DNA of 64,000 bases from Amaricoccus sp003258405 (GTDB taxonomy: Bacteria > Pseudomonadota > Alphaproteobacteria > Rhodobacterales > Rhodobacteraceae). The notes beneath the pieces are model-generated. The model was not told the DNA's origin and made no database searches. It was given only the letters and a program-made list of their open reading frames with translations. The stretch is taken from contig NZ_CP171225.1 in assembly GCF_043226085.1 (NCBI RefSeq), positions 1,178,001-1,242,000 of the forward strand, written 5' to 3'. Below, piece by piece: positions 1 through 8,173 of the stretch (positions are counted from its first letter, which is position 1; each line of letters opens with the position of its first letter). A program made the position numbers and the translations under genes.

Positions 1-978
1 CACGATCACCACCCAGGCAAGCGAGAAGGGCAGGAAGAACTTCCAGCCGATCCGCATGAGCTGGTCGTAGCGGTAGCGCGGCACGATCGCCTTCACCATC
101 GAGAAGATGAAGAAGAAGAAGCCCATCTTGAGGACCATCCAGAAGAGCCCGTCGGGCAGCCCCGGAATGGGCGAGAGCCAGCCGCCGAAGAAGAGGATCG
201 ACATCAGCGCGCACATGAACACGACCGCCATCAGCTCGCCGATCATGAAGAGCAGGAAGGGCGTCGAGGAATATTCCACCTGATAGCCCGCCACGAGCTC
301 CGATTCCGCTTCCGGAAGGTCGAAGGGCGGCCGGTTCGTCTCCGCCAGCGCCGAGATGAAGAACAGGAACACCATCGGCAGATGCGGCAGCCAGTACCAG
401 GAGAAGAAGCCGAAATCCCCGTCCTGCGCCCGCACGATCTGGCTGAGGTTGAGCGAGCCCGTCGAGATCAGCACGCCGACGATGATGAGGCCGATCGAGA
501 CCTCGTAGGAGATCATCTGCGCCGCCGAGCGGAGGCTGCCGAGGAAGGGATACTTCGAGTTCGACGCCCAGCCGCCCATGATGACGCCATAGACCTCGAG
601 CGAGGAGATGGCGAAGATGAAGAGGATCCCGACATTGAGGTCGGAGATCACCCAGCCGTCACCGAAGGGCACCACCGCCCAGACGATCAGCGAGGTGATG
701 AAGCTGATCATCGGCGCCATGAAGAAGACGAACTTGTCGGCGCCCGAGGGCACCACCACTTCCTTGACGATATACTTCAGGAAGTCGGCGAAGCTCTGCA
801 TGAGCCCCCAGGGACCCACCACGTTCGGCCCGCGCCGGATCTGCACCGCCGCCCAGATCTTGCGGTCGGCATACATCAGGAACGCGAGGCTCACGAGGAT
901 GAGCACCGTCACGAGCAGACACTGGGCGAGAATGATGACGAAGATGCCCAGACCGGTATCGAAAAAGCCGTCCATCAT
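1..978 (-). CDS. nuoH: NADH-quinone oxidoreductase subunit H (partial, C-terminus beyond the window)
   Basis: NuoH is the membrane subunit that joins the peripheral arm of complex I to the proton-pumping arm and forms part of the quinone chamber. The frame is open from the start near 978 to the left edge, giving 326 residues of an expected roughly 345. Family stretches are visible: ADRKIWAAVQIRRGPNVVGP near the N-terminus, ALAETNRPPFDLPEAESELV in the acidic loop facing the quinone site, and GYQVEYSS just after it. Two adjacent ATG codons lie at the start, at 978 and 975; the upstream one nearly abuts the nuoG stop at 979. It is the last nuo gene visible, and nuoI and later genes would be expected further left. 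Confidence 0.97.
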   Translation of the reverse strand, partial: MMDGFFDTGLGIFVIILAQCLLVTVLILVSLAFLMYADRKIWAAVQIRRGPNVVGPWGLMQSFADFLKYIVKEVVVPSGADKFVFFMAPMISFITSLIVWAVVPFGDGWVISDLNVGILFIFAISSLEVYGVIMGGWASNSKYPFLGSLRSAAQMISYEVSIGLIIVGVLISTGSLNLSQIVRAQDGDFGFFSWYWLPHLPMVFLFFISALAETNRPPFDLPEAESELVAGYQVEYSSTPFLLFMIGELMAVVFMCALMSILFFGGWLSPIPGLPDGLFWMVLKMGFFFFIFSMVKAIVPRYRYDQLMRIGWKFFLPFSLAWVVIV

Positions 979-2994
979 TCACTCCGCTGCCAGGGGCCGG
1001 GCCCGGTCGCTCGCCAGCTTCGCCAGCTCCGCCATCACCTGGCTGGCCCGCATGATCGGGTTCGCGAGGTAGTGTGCCGTGACCGGCGAAACGAAATCGC
1101 CTTCGGACATATCGCCCGAGGCCACCGGCGTCCATGCGTTTTCCGGGACAACATCGAGCGCGCCGAGATGCGGCACCGCCTCGGTCATCGCCGCCCGCAG
1201 CGCGCCCAGCGTATCGAAGGGCAGCGTCGCGCCGAGCTCGGCCGAAAGCGCCCGCAGGATCGCCCAGTTCTCGCGCGCGTCGCCCGGCGGGAAGCCCGCC
1301 CGGTTCGCCATCTGCGGCCGGCCCTCGGTGTTGACGAAGATCCCCGCCTCTTCCGTGTAGGCCGCGCCCGGCAGGATCACGTCCGCCCGGTGCGCGCCAC
1401 GATCGCCGTGGCTGCCCTGATAGATCACGAAGGCGCCGTCCGGCAGGTCGATCTCGTCTACGCCGAGATTGTAGATCACCTCGGCCCCGTCGAGCGCCGC
1501 GTCGAGCCCGCCCTCGGTCGTGAAGCCCAGATCCATCGCGCCGACCCGCGCCGCCGCGGTGTGGAGCACGAGGAACTTGCTGCGCGAATTCTCCACGAGC
1601 CGCATCGCGGCCGCGAGACAGGCCTCGCCATCCGCGCCGGTGAGGGCGCCCTGCCCGATCACGACGACCGTTTCCAGCTCCTTCGCGCGGCCGATCTCCT
1701 TGTCGGCGAGATCGGCAAGCGCCGCCCGGCCGGGCCCGACGTTCACCACGTCATAGCTGAGATCCGTGGGCTGGCCGACATGGCCGACCGTCGCGCCGCG
1801 CAGCCAGGCCTTGCGGATGCGCGCATTGAGAACCGGCGCTTCCAGCCGCGGGTTGACCCCGACGAGCTGGATCATCTGCGCATGTTCCAGATCCTCGATC
1901 GTCGCGGTGCCGACATAGCCCGAGCGGTTGCCCGCGGGCAGCTTCGCGCCGTCGACCCGGCATTCCGTGCTCCAGCCCAGCGATTTCGCCAGCGCGCCGA
2001 GCGCGTAGACCGCCTCGGTCGAGGCCAGATCCCCGGCCAGTGCCGCGACCTTCCGGCCCTTCGTCGCCGCCGCGATCGCCTTGAAGGCCTCGCCCCAGGT
2101 TGCGGGCTTGAGCTTGCCGTCCACCCGCACATAGGGCTTGTCGAGGCGCTGGCGCCGCAGCCCATCCCAGATGAAGCGCGAGCGGTCCGCGAGCCATTCC
2201 TCGTTCACGCCGTCATGGTTGCGCGGCACGATCCGCATCACCTCGCGGCCCTTCACGTCGACCCGGATGTTGGAGCCGAGCGCGTCCATCACGTCGATGG
2301 ACTCGGTCTTCTTCAGCTCCCAGGGCCGGGCGGTGAAGGCATAGGGCTTGGAGGTGAGCGCGCCCACCGGGCAGAGATCGATCACGTTGCCCTGCATCTC
2401 GGAGGTCAGCATCGCGCCGAGATAGGAGGTGATCTCGCTGTCCTCACCGCGGCCGGTCTGGCCCATTTCCGGCACGCCCGCGACCTCGGTGATGAAGCGC
2501 ACGCAGCGGGTGCAGGAGATGCAGCGCGTCATGCAGGTGCCGACGAGCGGGCCGAGATCCATGTCCACCGCCGCGCGCTTCGGCTCGCGGTAGCGGGAGA
2601 AATCGACGCCATAGGCCATCGCCTGGTCCTGCAGGTCGCATTCGCCGCCCTGGTCGCAGATCGGGCAGTCGAGCGGGTGGTTGATGAGCAGGAACTCCAT
2701 CACCCCTTCGCGCGCCTTCTTGACCATCGGGCTCTTGGTCTTGATTTCCGGCGGGGCGCCTTCCGGGCCGGGCCGCAGATCCTTCACCTGCATCGCGCAG
2801 GAGGCCGCCGGCTTCGGCGGGCCGCCCACCACCTCGACGAGGCACATCCGGCAGTTCCCGGCGATCGAGAGCCGCTCATGGTAACAGAAGCGCGGCACCT
2901 CGACGCCGGCTTCCTCGCAGGCCTGGAGCAGCGTCATGCGAGGATCGACCTCTATCTCCATCCCGTCGATGATGACTTTGCGTAGGTCGCTCAT
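979..2994 (-). CDS. nuoG: NADH-quinone oxidoreductase subunit G
   Basis: NuoG is the large iron-sulfur subunit of the complex I electron-input arm and carries electrons from NuoF towards NuoI and NuoB. The 671-residue length is usual for alphaproteobacteria. Cys37, Cys48, Cys51 and Cys66 form the ferredoxin-like 2Fe-2S site. The HPLDCPICDQGGECDLQ segment carries the His/Cys ligands of N5, and the CMTRCISCTRC segment with a later VIDLCPVGAL carries the N4 ligands. A molybdopterin-oxidoreductase-like domain without cofactor fills the C-terminal half. The stop adjoins the nuoH start. A 69-base gap separates it from the small membrane gene upstream. Confidence 0.98.
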   Translation of the reverse strand: MSDLRKVIIDGMEIEVDPRMTLLQACEEAGVEVPRFCYHERLSIAGNCRMCLVEVVGGPPKPAASCAMQVKDLRPGPEGAPPEIKTKSPMVKKAREGVMEFLLINHPLDCPICDQGGECDLQDQAMAYGVDFSRYREPKRAAVDMDLGPLVGTCMTRCISCTRCVRFITEVAGVPEMGQTGRGEDSEITSYLGAMLTSEMQGNVIDLCPVGALTSKPYAFTARPWELKKTESIDVMDALGSNIRVDVKGREVMRIVPRNHDGVNEEWLADRSRFIWDGLRRQRLDKPYVRVDGKLKPATWGEAFKAIAAATKGRKVAALAGDLASTEAVYALGALAKSLGWSTECRVDGAKLPAGNRSGYVGTATIEDLEHAQMIQLVGVNPRLEAPVLNARIRKAWLRGATVGHVGQPTDLSYDVVNVGPGRAALADLADKEIGRAKELETVVVIGQGALTGADGEACLAAAMRLVENSRSKFLVLHTAAARVGAMDLGFTTEGGLDAALDGAEVIYNLGVDEIDLPDGAFVIYQGSHGDRGAHRADVILPGAAYTEEAGIFVNTEGRPQMANRAGFPPGDARENWAILRALSAELGATLPFDTLGALRAAMTEAVPHLGALDVVPENAWTPVASGDMSEGDFVSPVTAHYLANPIMRASQVMAELAKLASDRARPLAAE

Positions 2995-3063
2995 CTCAAC
3001 GCTCCAACAAATCCTGCTTCGTGTTCCGGGGCGGCGATCCGCCCAGCTGCATCGCTCATGCGC

Positions 3064-3279
3064 TCACTCCCCGCGATCCATCGGCCAGCGCTTGAACGCG
3101 AGGATCCAGAGCGCGACCACGTTGACGAGCGGGATGAGCGCCAGCAGCCCCCAGAACCCGGAATGCCCGGTCCGCGACCAGAGCTTCCAGAAGGGAATGA
3201 CCGCGAGCGCCGCGAAGAGCAGGAACATGACCATGCTCATGATCGGATTGCCCTCGGAGATGATGACCTCTTCGTTCAT
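3064..3279 (-). CDS. small membrane protein inside the nuo operon (unknown, paralogue of the 62-residue protein between nuoC and nuoD)
   Basis: This 71-residue protein has two predicted membrane segments: FLLFAALAVIPFW, and the stretch GLLALIPLVNVVALWILAF. It ends in a short polar tail after an RWP motif. It lies between the DUF3291 gene and nuoG on the same strand, 9 bases after the former. The core pattern P-hydrophobic-WKL-x2-R-x-G, then a prolined second helix and LWILA-x3-WP, recurs without gaps in the small protein at 7985-8173. That marks the two as paralogues. Unidentified frames inside nuo operons are known from Rhodobacter capsulatus. A role in complex I assembly or stability is only inference from position. 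Confidence 0.8.
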   Translation of the reverse strand: MNEEVIISEGNPIMSMVMFLLFAALAVIPFWKLWSRTGHSGFWGLLALIPLVNVVALWILAFKRWPMDRGE

Positions 3280-3288
3280 GTCCCGCTC

Positions 3289-3789
3289 CTATTCCGCCGC
3301 GACGGCGCTGCAGTTCCGCTCCCGCCACAGCCGCGCTTCCTTCAGATACGACCAGCCGAAGGCCTGATCGCTGTCGCCATGGGCCCGCTTGTGCTCGAGC
3401 CGCCCGAGCGCCTCCTCGAGCGTCGGCCTGTGCCCCGCGGGCACCCACCACATGACGAAATGCATCTCGCCCAAGACCTCGAACCACTCCGCCCGGCGCT
3501 CGTAGAACTGCCGGTGCACCGTGTTCCAGACGAAGCTCTCCAGCGTCTCGACGCTCTCCCAGACCGTGAGGTTCGAGACGAACCGCGCATCGCCGCCGAT
3601 CTTCGTCTCGGTGTTCCCCGTGCCCGGCTCGCCCGAGCCCTCCATCATCCAGACGAACCCCGGCATCCGCTTGCCGAGCCCGTTCACCCGATCGAGCGCC
3701 GCCATGAACTCGGCCACGCGCGGATCGCCCGGCTCGGCCAGGAGCCGCCCGACGTTGAGCTCCGCGAGGTGATGTCCTTCCGGTGTCAT
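3289..3789 (-). CDS. DUF3291 family protein
   Basis: This 166-residue soluble protein looks like a member of the DUF3291 family, which has a ferredoxin-like fold related to antibiotic-biosynthesis monooxygenases. Visible features are HHLAELNVGRLLAEPGDPRV at the N-terminus, then LTVWESVETLESFVWNTVH and FVMWWVPAGHRPTLEEAL, all typical of the family. The ATG at 3789 is preferred over an upstream in-frame start because a GGAG lies about 8 bases ahead of it. The gene sits between nuoF and nuoG on the same strand and is probably co-transcribed with them. Its substrate and any link to complex I are unknown. Confidence 0.82.
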   Translation of the reverse strand: MTPEGHHLAELNVGRLLAEPGDPRVAEFMAALDRVNGLGKRMPGFVWMMEGSGEPGTGNTETKIGGDARFVSNLTVWESVETLESFVWNTVHRQFYERRAEWFEVLGEMHFVMWWVPAGHRPTLEEALGRLEHKRAHGDSDQAFGWSYLKEARLWRERNCSAVAAE

Positions 3790-3836
3790 GACCGCTCCAG
3801 TTCGTGGTCCGATGCCTGACGGCTCCCGCACGGGGG

Positions 3837-3932
3837 GCGCCGTTAACCTCTCAATTCCGACTGTTCTTCTCGCAATACGGATTCCATATGCATTCCATAC
3901 GGGTTCCAGATCGCCGTTTGCGCCGTTAACCC
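3837..3932. repeat. intergenic direct repeats between nuoF and the DUF3291 gene
   Basis: The exact 12-mer GCGCCGTTAACC occurs at 3837-3848 and again at 3920-3931, 83 bases apart. Between them a second pair, ATACGGATTCC at 3875 and ATACGGGTTCC at 3897, differs at one base. The stretch is the 163-bp gap ahead of the DUF3291 gene. The repeats could be protein-binding sites or the trace of a small duplication. No function can be assigned from sequence. Confidence 0.5.
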
Positions 3933-3952
3933 TTGATGTTCCGGCATTTTTC

Positions 3953-5248
3953 TCATTCCGCCGCCACCGCGCTCACGCGGCCGGTCTTCTTCGCCTTGAT
4001 CCGGTCCTCGATCTCGTTGCGGAAATGCCGGATCAGGCCCTGGATCGGCCAGGCCGCCGCATCGCCGAGCGCGCAGATCGTGTGGCCCTCGACCTGCTTG
4101 GTCACGTCGAGCAGCATGTCGATCTCGTGCGGCTCCGCATCCCCCGTCACCAGCCGGTCCATCACCCGCATCATCCAGCCCGTGCCCTCGCGGCAGGGCG
4201 TGCACTGGCCGCAGCTCTCGTGCTTGAAGAACTTCGAGAGCCGCCAGACGGCCTTGATGACATCGGTTTGCTGGTCGATCACGATGGCGCAGGCGGTGCC
4301 GAAGGAGGATTTCAGCTCCCGCATGCCGTCGTAATCCATGATCGCGTCGTCGCAATGGCTGGCCGGGATCACCGGGCAGGAAGCCCCGCCGGGGATCACC
4401 GCCTTGAGGTTCTTCCAGCCGCCGCGCACGCCGCCGCCGTGCTTCTCGATCAGCTCCTTGAGCGAGATCGACATCGATTCCTCGACGACGCAGGGCGTGT
4501 TCACATGCCCCGTCAGACCGTAGAGCTTCACCCCGGCGTTGTTGGGCCGCCCGAAGCTCGCATACCACCCCGCCCCCCGGCGCAGGATCGTCGGCACGAC
4601 GGCGATCGATTCCACGTTGTTGACCGTGGTCGGCGCGCCATAAAGACCTGTGTTCGCAGGGAAAGGCGGCTTCAGCCGCGGCATGCCCTTGCGCCCCTCG
4701 AGGCTCTCGAGCAGCGCCGTCTCCTCGCCGCAGATATAGGCCCCGGCGCCATGATGCACATAGAGGTCGAAATCCCAGCCCGAGCCGCAGGCGTTCTTGC
4801 CGAGCAGCCCCGCGTCATAGCATTCGTCGATGGCAATCTGCAGCGCCTCGCGCTCGCGGATGTATTCGCCACGGATGTAGATGTAGCAGGCATGCGCGCC
4901 CATCGCGAAGCTCGCGATCAGGCAGCCCTCGATCAGCGTGTGCGGATCGTGGCGCATGATCTCGCGGTCCTTGCAGGTCGCGGGCTCGGATTCGTCGGCG
5001 TTGACCACGAGGTAATGCGGCCGCCCGTCATCGCCCTTCGGCATGAAGGACCACTTGAGCCCGGTCGGGAAGCCCGCGCCGCCGCGGCCCCGGAGCCCGC
5101 TGGCCTTCACCTCCTCGATGATCTTGTCACGGCCACGGCCCAGGATCTCGGCGGTGCCGTCCCAGTGGCCGCGCGCCTGCGCACCCTTCAGGCTACGGTC
5201 ATACATGCCGTAGAGATTGGTGAAGATCCGGTCCTTGTCCGCCAGCAT
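3953..5248 (-). CDS. nuoF: NADH-quinone oxidoreductase subunit F
   Basis: NuoF is the FMN- and NADH-binding subunit of complex I, where NADH is oxidised. The 431-residue length is normal. The glycine-rich GRGGAGFPTGLKW near residues 53-65 binds NADH, and NADESEPATCKDRE follows as part of the FMN site. Cys346, Cys349, Cys352 and Cys392, in ESCGQCTPCREGTGW and later, ligate the N3 4Fe-4S cluster. The gene lies 116 bases after nuoE on the same strand, with no frame in that gap that I would call a gene. Confidence 0.98.
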   Translation of the reverse strand: MLADKDRIFTNLYGMYDRSLKGAQARGHWDGTAEILGRGRDKIIEEVKASGLRGRGGAGFPTGLKWSFMPKGDDGRPHYLVVNADESEPATCKDREIMRHDPHTLIEGCLIASFAMGAHACYIYIRGEYIREREALQIAIDECYDAGLLGKNACGSGWDFDLYVHHGAGAYICGEETALLESLEGRKGMPRLKPPFPANTGLYGAPTTVNNVESIAVVPTILRRGAGWYASFGRPNNAGVKLYGLTGHVNTPCVVEESMSISLKELIEKHGGGVRGGWKNLKAVIPGGASCPVIPASHCDDAIMDYDGMRELKSSFGTACAIVIDQQTDVIKAVWRLSKFFKHESCGQCTPCREGTGWMMRVMDRLVTGDAEPHEIDMLLDVTKQVEGHTICALGDAAAWPIQGLIRHFRNEIEDRIKAKKTGRVSAVAAE

Positions 5249-5364
5249 CCGTATCTGTCCCTATCTGCCGGCCCGCGGGGGTCGGGCTGCTTGGTCTGGT
5301 TCAGGCCCGCGCGCGCCACTGCGCGGACCGCTCTTGCGGGCGCCCCTCGGGACACCCCTCGCGT

Positions 5365-6486
5365 TCAGTAGACGTCGCCCTTGTCGACGCGCTCGGAAAA
5401 CTCGGTGTCGCCACCGCCGGCAAGCACCTTGGCCTGCGCGACCCATTCGTCGCGCGTGACCCGGCCCCGGAAGCCCTCGAGATTGGCGTCCACCCATGCA
5501 ACCTCGGCCCCTGTCCAGGCCGCGATCTGATCGAAATGATAGTAGCCGAGCGAATGCAGCAGCTGCTCGAGCTTCGGCCCGATGCCCTTGATCTTCTTGA
5601 GGTCATCCGGCTGTCCGTCCCGCGGCTCCACCAGCGTCGGCGGCTTGCTGCCCTCCTCGACCGGCTCGGGATCGGTCGGCTCGCCCTCGGCGGCCGCAAC
5701 CGGCTCGTCCATCGCCGGGGCGGGAGCCGCCGGCGCCGCTTCCGGTTCCGGTGCCGCTTCCGGTTCCGCTTCGGCCACCGCGCCTTCCGCTTCGGGCATC
5801 CGGAGCGCGGGCTCGTCGCCGGTGATCCGCTTCACCGTATCCTGACCGAAGACCGCGAGGCTCACCGAGGAATTGCCCTCATAGGCCGGATCGCCGTCCT
5901 TGAGCGAGGTCCGCCCGCCGGCGGGCTCGGAGGAAAACCGCCCGGTCTGCGATCCGGGCACCGGCACCTCGCCGCGCGCCAGCGCATCGAGCAGCGCCCC
6001 GAAGCTCTCGGCGGTCAGATCCTCGTAATAGTCCTTGCCGATCTGCGCCATCGGCGCGTTCGCGCAGGACCCGAGGCATTCGACCTCTTCCCAGGAGAAC
6101 TTGCCATCGGCGGAAAGCTCGTGCGGATGCGCCGCGATCTTTTCCTTGCAGACCGCCATGAGGTCTTCCGCCCCGCAGATCATGCAGGAGGTCGTGCCGC
6201 AGACCTGCACATGCGCCACCGTGCCCACCGGGCGGAGCTGGAACATGAAATAGAAGGTCGCGACCTCGAGCACGCGGATCGAGGCCATGCCGAGCATCTT
6301 CGCGATCTCCTCGATCGCCGGCCTCGACACCCAGCCTTCCTGCTCCTGCGCCCGCCAGAGCAGCGGGATCACCGCGCTCGCCTGACGGCCCTCGGGGTAT
6401 TTCGCGATCTGCCCCTTCGCCCACTCCAGATTGGCGGGGGTAAAGGCGAAGCTCTCGGGTTGTTCGTCGTAAAGTCTGCGCAGCAT
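5365..6486 (-). CDS. nuoE: NADH-quinone oxidoreductase subunit E with long C-terminal extension
   Basis: NuoE is the 24-kDa thioredoxin-fold subunit holding the N1a 2Fe-2S cluster. With the ATG at 6486 the protein has 373 residues, and the cluster ligands are Cys96, Cys101, Cys137 and Cys141. The canonical subunit ends near residue 180. It is followed by a low-complexity Glu/Ala/Pro linker at about 230-295 and then a helix-hairpin-helix-like module (DDLKKIKGIGPKLEQLLHSLG). Extended NuoE proteins are known in Rhodobacteraceae, but the role of the tail is unclear. The start shares one base with the stop of the upstream small gene (TAATG), which suggests translational coupling. An in-frame TTG at 6495 is a less likely start. 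Confidence 0.96.
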   Translation of the reverse strand: MLRRLYDEQPESFAFTPANLEWAKGQIAKYPEGRQASAVIPLLWRAQEQEGWVSRPAIEEIAKMLGMASIRVLEVATFYFMFQLRPVGTVAHVQVCGTTSCMICGAEDLMAVCKEKIAAHPHELSADGKFSWEEVECLGSCANAPMAQIGKDYYEDLTAESFGALLDALARGEVPVPGSQTGRFSSEPAGGRTSLKDGDPAYEGNSSVSLAVFGQDTVKRITGDEPALRMPEAEGAVAEAEPEAAPEPEAAPAAPAPAMDEPVAAAEGEPTDPEPVEEGSKPPTLVEPRDGQPDDLKKIKGIGPKLEQLLHSLGYYHFDQIAAWTGAEVAWVDANLEGFRGRVTRDEWVAQAKVLAGGGDTEFSERVDKGDVY

Positions 6487-6773
6487 TATTCGCAAGGCCC
6501 CCAGTTGGTCAGTCGGAACGTCTCGCCATGGTCATCCGAAACCAGATGGCCGGATGCGGCGAGCGCCTTGAACTGGGCCCCGAAACTCGACGCCTCCAGC
6601 CCATTGCTCCCGACATAGGGAAAGATATCCTTTTCCGTGCCGTGACAGCCGATCTTCACGAAAGCCTCGGCCAGCGGCGCCGGATCGACAGCCTCTTCGG
6701 CAAGCACAGGGGCCGCGGCAAGAGCCGCAGCCACCCCGCCCGAAAACAGGGCTGCGGAGCGGGAAATCCTCAC
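6486..6773 (-). CDS. small predicted periplasmic protein between nuoD and nuoE
   Basis: This 95-residue protein begins with a likely Sec signal peptide: VRISRS, then the hydrophobic stretch AALFSGGVAAALAAAPVLA with cleavage after VLAEE. The mature part, about 70 residues, contains two cysteines: one in KIGCHGTEKD and one in the C-terminal WGPCE. The GTG start overlaps the nuoD stop (GTGA), and the stop overlaps the nuoE start (TAATG), so it is tightly coupled on both sides. I do not recognise a domain. An extracytoplasmic protein in this position is odd, because its neighbours are cytoplasmic-arm subunits. Confidence 0.75.
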   Translation of the reverse strand: MRISRSAALFSGGVAAALAAAPVLAEEAVDPAPLAEAFVKIGCHGTEKDIFPYVGSNGLEASSFGAQFKALAASGHLVSDDHGETFRLTNWGPCE

Positions 6774-7981
6774 CGGTCCACCTCCCCGAACACGATATCG
6801 AGCGAGCCGAGGGCGGCGGAGACATCCGCGAGCATGTGGCCGCGGCAGATGTGATCCATCGCCTGCAGATGCGGATAGCCCGGCGCGCGAAGCTTGACCT
6901 TCCAGGGCTTGTTGGTGCCATCGGACACGAGATAGACGCCGAACTCGCCCTTCGGCGCCTCGACCGCGGCATAGATCTCGCCCGCCGGCACGTGGAAGCC
7001 CTCGGTGTAGAGCTTGAAGTGATGGATCAGCGCTTCCATCGAGCTCTTCATCGTCGCCCGGCTCGGCGGCGAGAGCTTGCCGCGCACCAGCACATCCTCG
7101 CCCTTGCACTTCTCGAGCTTGGCGATCGCCTGGTTGATGATCTTCGTGCTCTCGCGCATCTCGTGCATGCGGCAGAGATAGCGGTCATAGCAGTCGCCGT
7201 TCCTGCCGACCGGGATCAGGAAGTCGAACTCGTCATAGCACTCGTAGGGCTGCGAACGGCGCAGGTCCCACTTGAGCCCCGAGCCGCGCACCATGACGCC
7301 CGACATGCCCCAGTCCTGGCAGTCCTGCTGGCTCACGATGCCGATGTCGACGTTGCGCTGCTTGAAGATCCGGTTCTCGGTGAGAAGCCCCTCGATATCG
7401 TCGATGATCTCCGGGAATTCGCCCGCCCAGGTGGCGATGTCGTCGAGCAGATCCTGCGGCAGGTCCTGATGCACGCCGCCGGGCCGGAAATAGGCCGAGT
7501 GGAGCCGCGCGCCGCAGGCCCGCTCGTAGAAGACCATGAGCTTCTCGCGCTCCTCGAAGCCCCAGAGTGGCGGGGTGAGCGCGCCCACGTCCATCGCCTG
7601 CGTGGTGACGTTGAGGAGGTGGTTCAGGATCCGCCCGATCTCGGAATAGAGCACGCGGATGAGAGAGGCGCGCCGGGAGATCTCGGTGCCCGTCATCCGC
7701 TCGATCGCAAGGCACCAGGCATGCTCCTGGTTCATCGGCGCCACGTAGTCGAGCCGGTCGAGATAGGGCAGGTTCTGGAGATAGGTGCGGCTCTCCATCA
7801 GCTTCTCGGTGCCGCGGTGCAGGAGCCCGATATGCGGGTCGACCCGCTCAACAACCTCACCGTCGAGCTCGAGCACCAGCCGCAGCACCCCGTGCGCAGC
7901 CGGATGCTGCGGGCCGAAGTTGATGTTGAAATTCCGGATGCTCTGCTCTCCGGTCATGACGTCGGTCACGTTTCCGTCCAT
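6770..7981 (-). CDS. nuoD: NADH-quinone oxidoreductase subunit D
   Basis: NuoD is the 49-kDa subunit that lines the quinone-reduction site of complex I next to NuoB. It is 403 residues long and starts with a short leader before FNINFGPQHPAAHGVLRL, the family's N-terminal hallmark. HIGLLHRGTEKL follows. The C-terminal GDIVFGEVDR-like end is also present. The gene follows the 62-residue membrane protein by 3 bases and ends in a GTGA overlap with the next small gene. Confidence 0.98.
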   Translation of the reverse strand: MDGNVTDVMTGEQSIRNFNINFGPQHPAAHGVLRLVLELDGEVVERVDPHIGLLHRGTEKLMESRTYLQNLPYLDRLDYVAPMNQEHAWCLAIERMTGTEISRRASLIRVLYSEIGRILNHLLNVTTQAMDVGALTPPLWGFEEREKLMVFYERACGARLHSAYFRPGGVHQDLPQDLLDDIATWAGEFPEIIDDIEGLLTENRIFKQRNVDIGIVSQQDCQDWGMSGVMVRGSGLKWDLRRSQPYECYDEFDFLIPVGRNGDCYDRYLCRMHEMRESTKIINQAIAKLEKCKGEDVLVRGKLSPPSRATMKSSMEALIHHFKLYTEGFHVPAGEIYAAVEAPKGEFGVYLVSDGTNKPWKVKLRAPGYPHLQAMDHICRGHMLADVSAALGSLDIVFGEVDR

Positions 7982-7984
7982 CGT

Positions 7985-8173
7985 CTAGTTCCCCTCGTAG
8001 CCGGGATCTCCGGGCCATGGCCTGAGCGCGAGAATCCAAAGAAGGATGACGCCGAACACCGGCATCACACTGATCAGAGACAGGGCCGGCGGAAGACCGG
8101 CGCGGGCGCAGAGCTTCCAGAGCGGAAGGATCACCAGCGCCGTACCGATGGCCCAGATCAGCAGTCCCGTCAC
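7985..8173 (-). CDS. small membrane protein between nuoC and nuoD (unknown)
   Basis: This 62-residue protein has two predicted membrane helices, about 2-17 and 28-50, and a polar C-terminus. The GTG start at 8173 overlaps the nuoC stop (GTGA), which supports this start over a longer upstream frame. It aligns without gaps to the small protein at 3064-3279: 17 of 40 positions match across the P-x-WKL to WP-x-D core. Such frames have been seen as unassigned reading frames in the Rhodobacter capsulatus nuo locus. An accessory role in complex I is inference from position. Confidence 0.78.
   Translation of the reverse strand: MTGLLIWAIGTALVILPLWKLCARAGLPPALSLISVMPVFGVILLWILALRPWPGDPGYEGN

Noticed and set aside
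382..2985. A very long open frame on the plus strand across nuoG
   Set aside because: It is antisense to nuoG. High GC content keeps stop codons rare in shadow frames, and the product is low-complexity Arg/His/Ala sequence with no domain.
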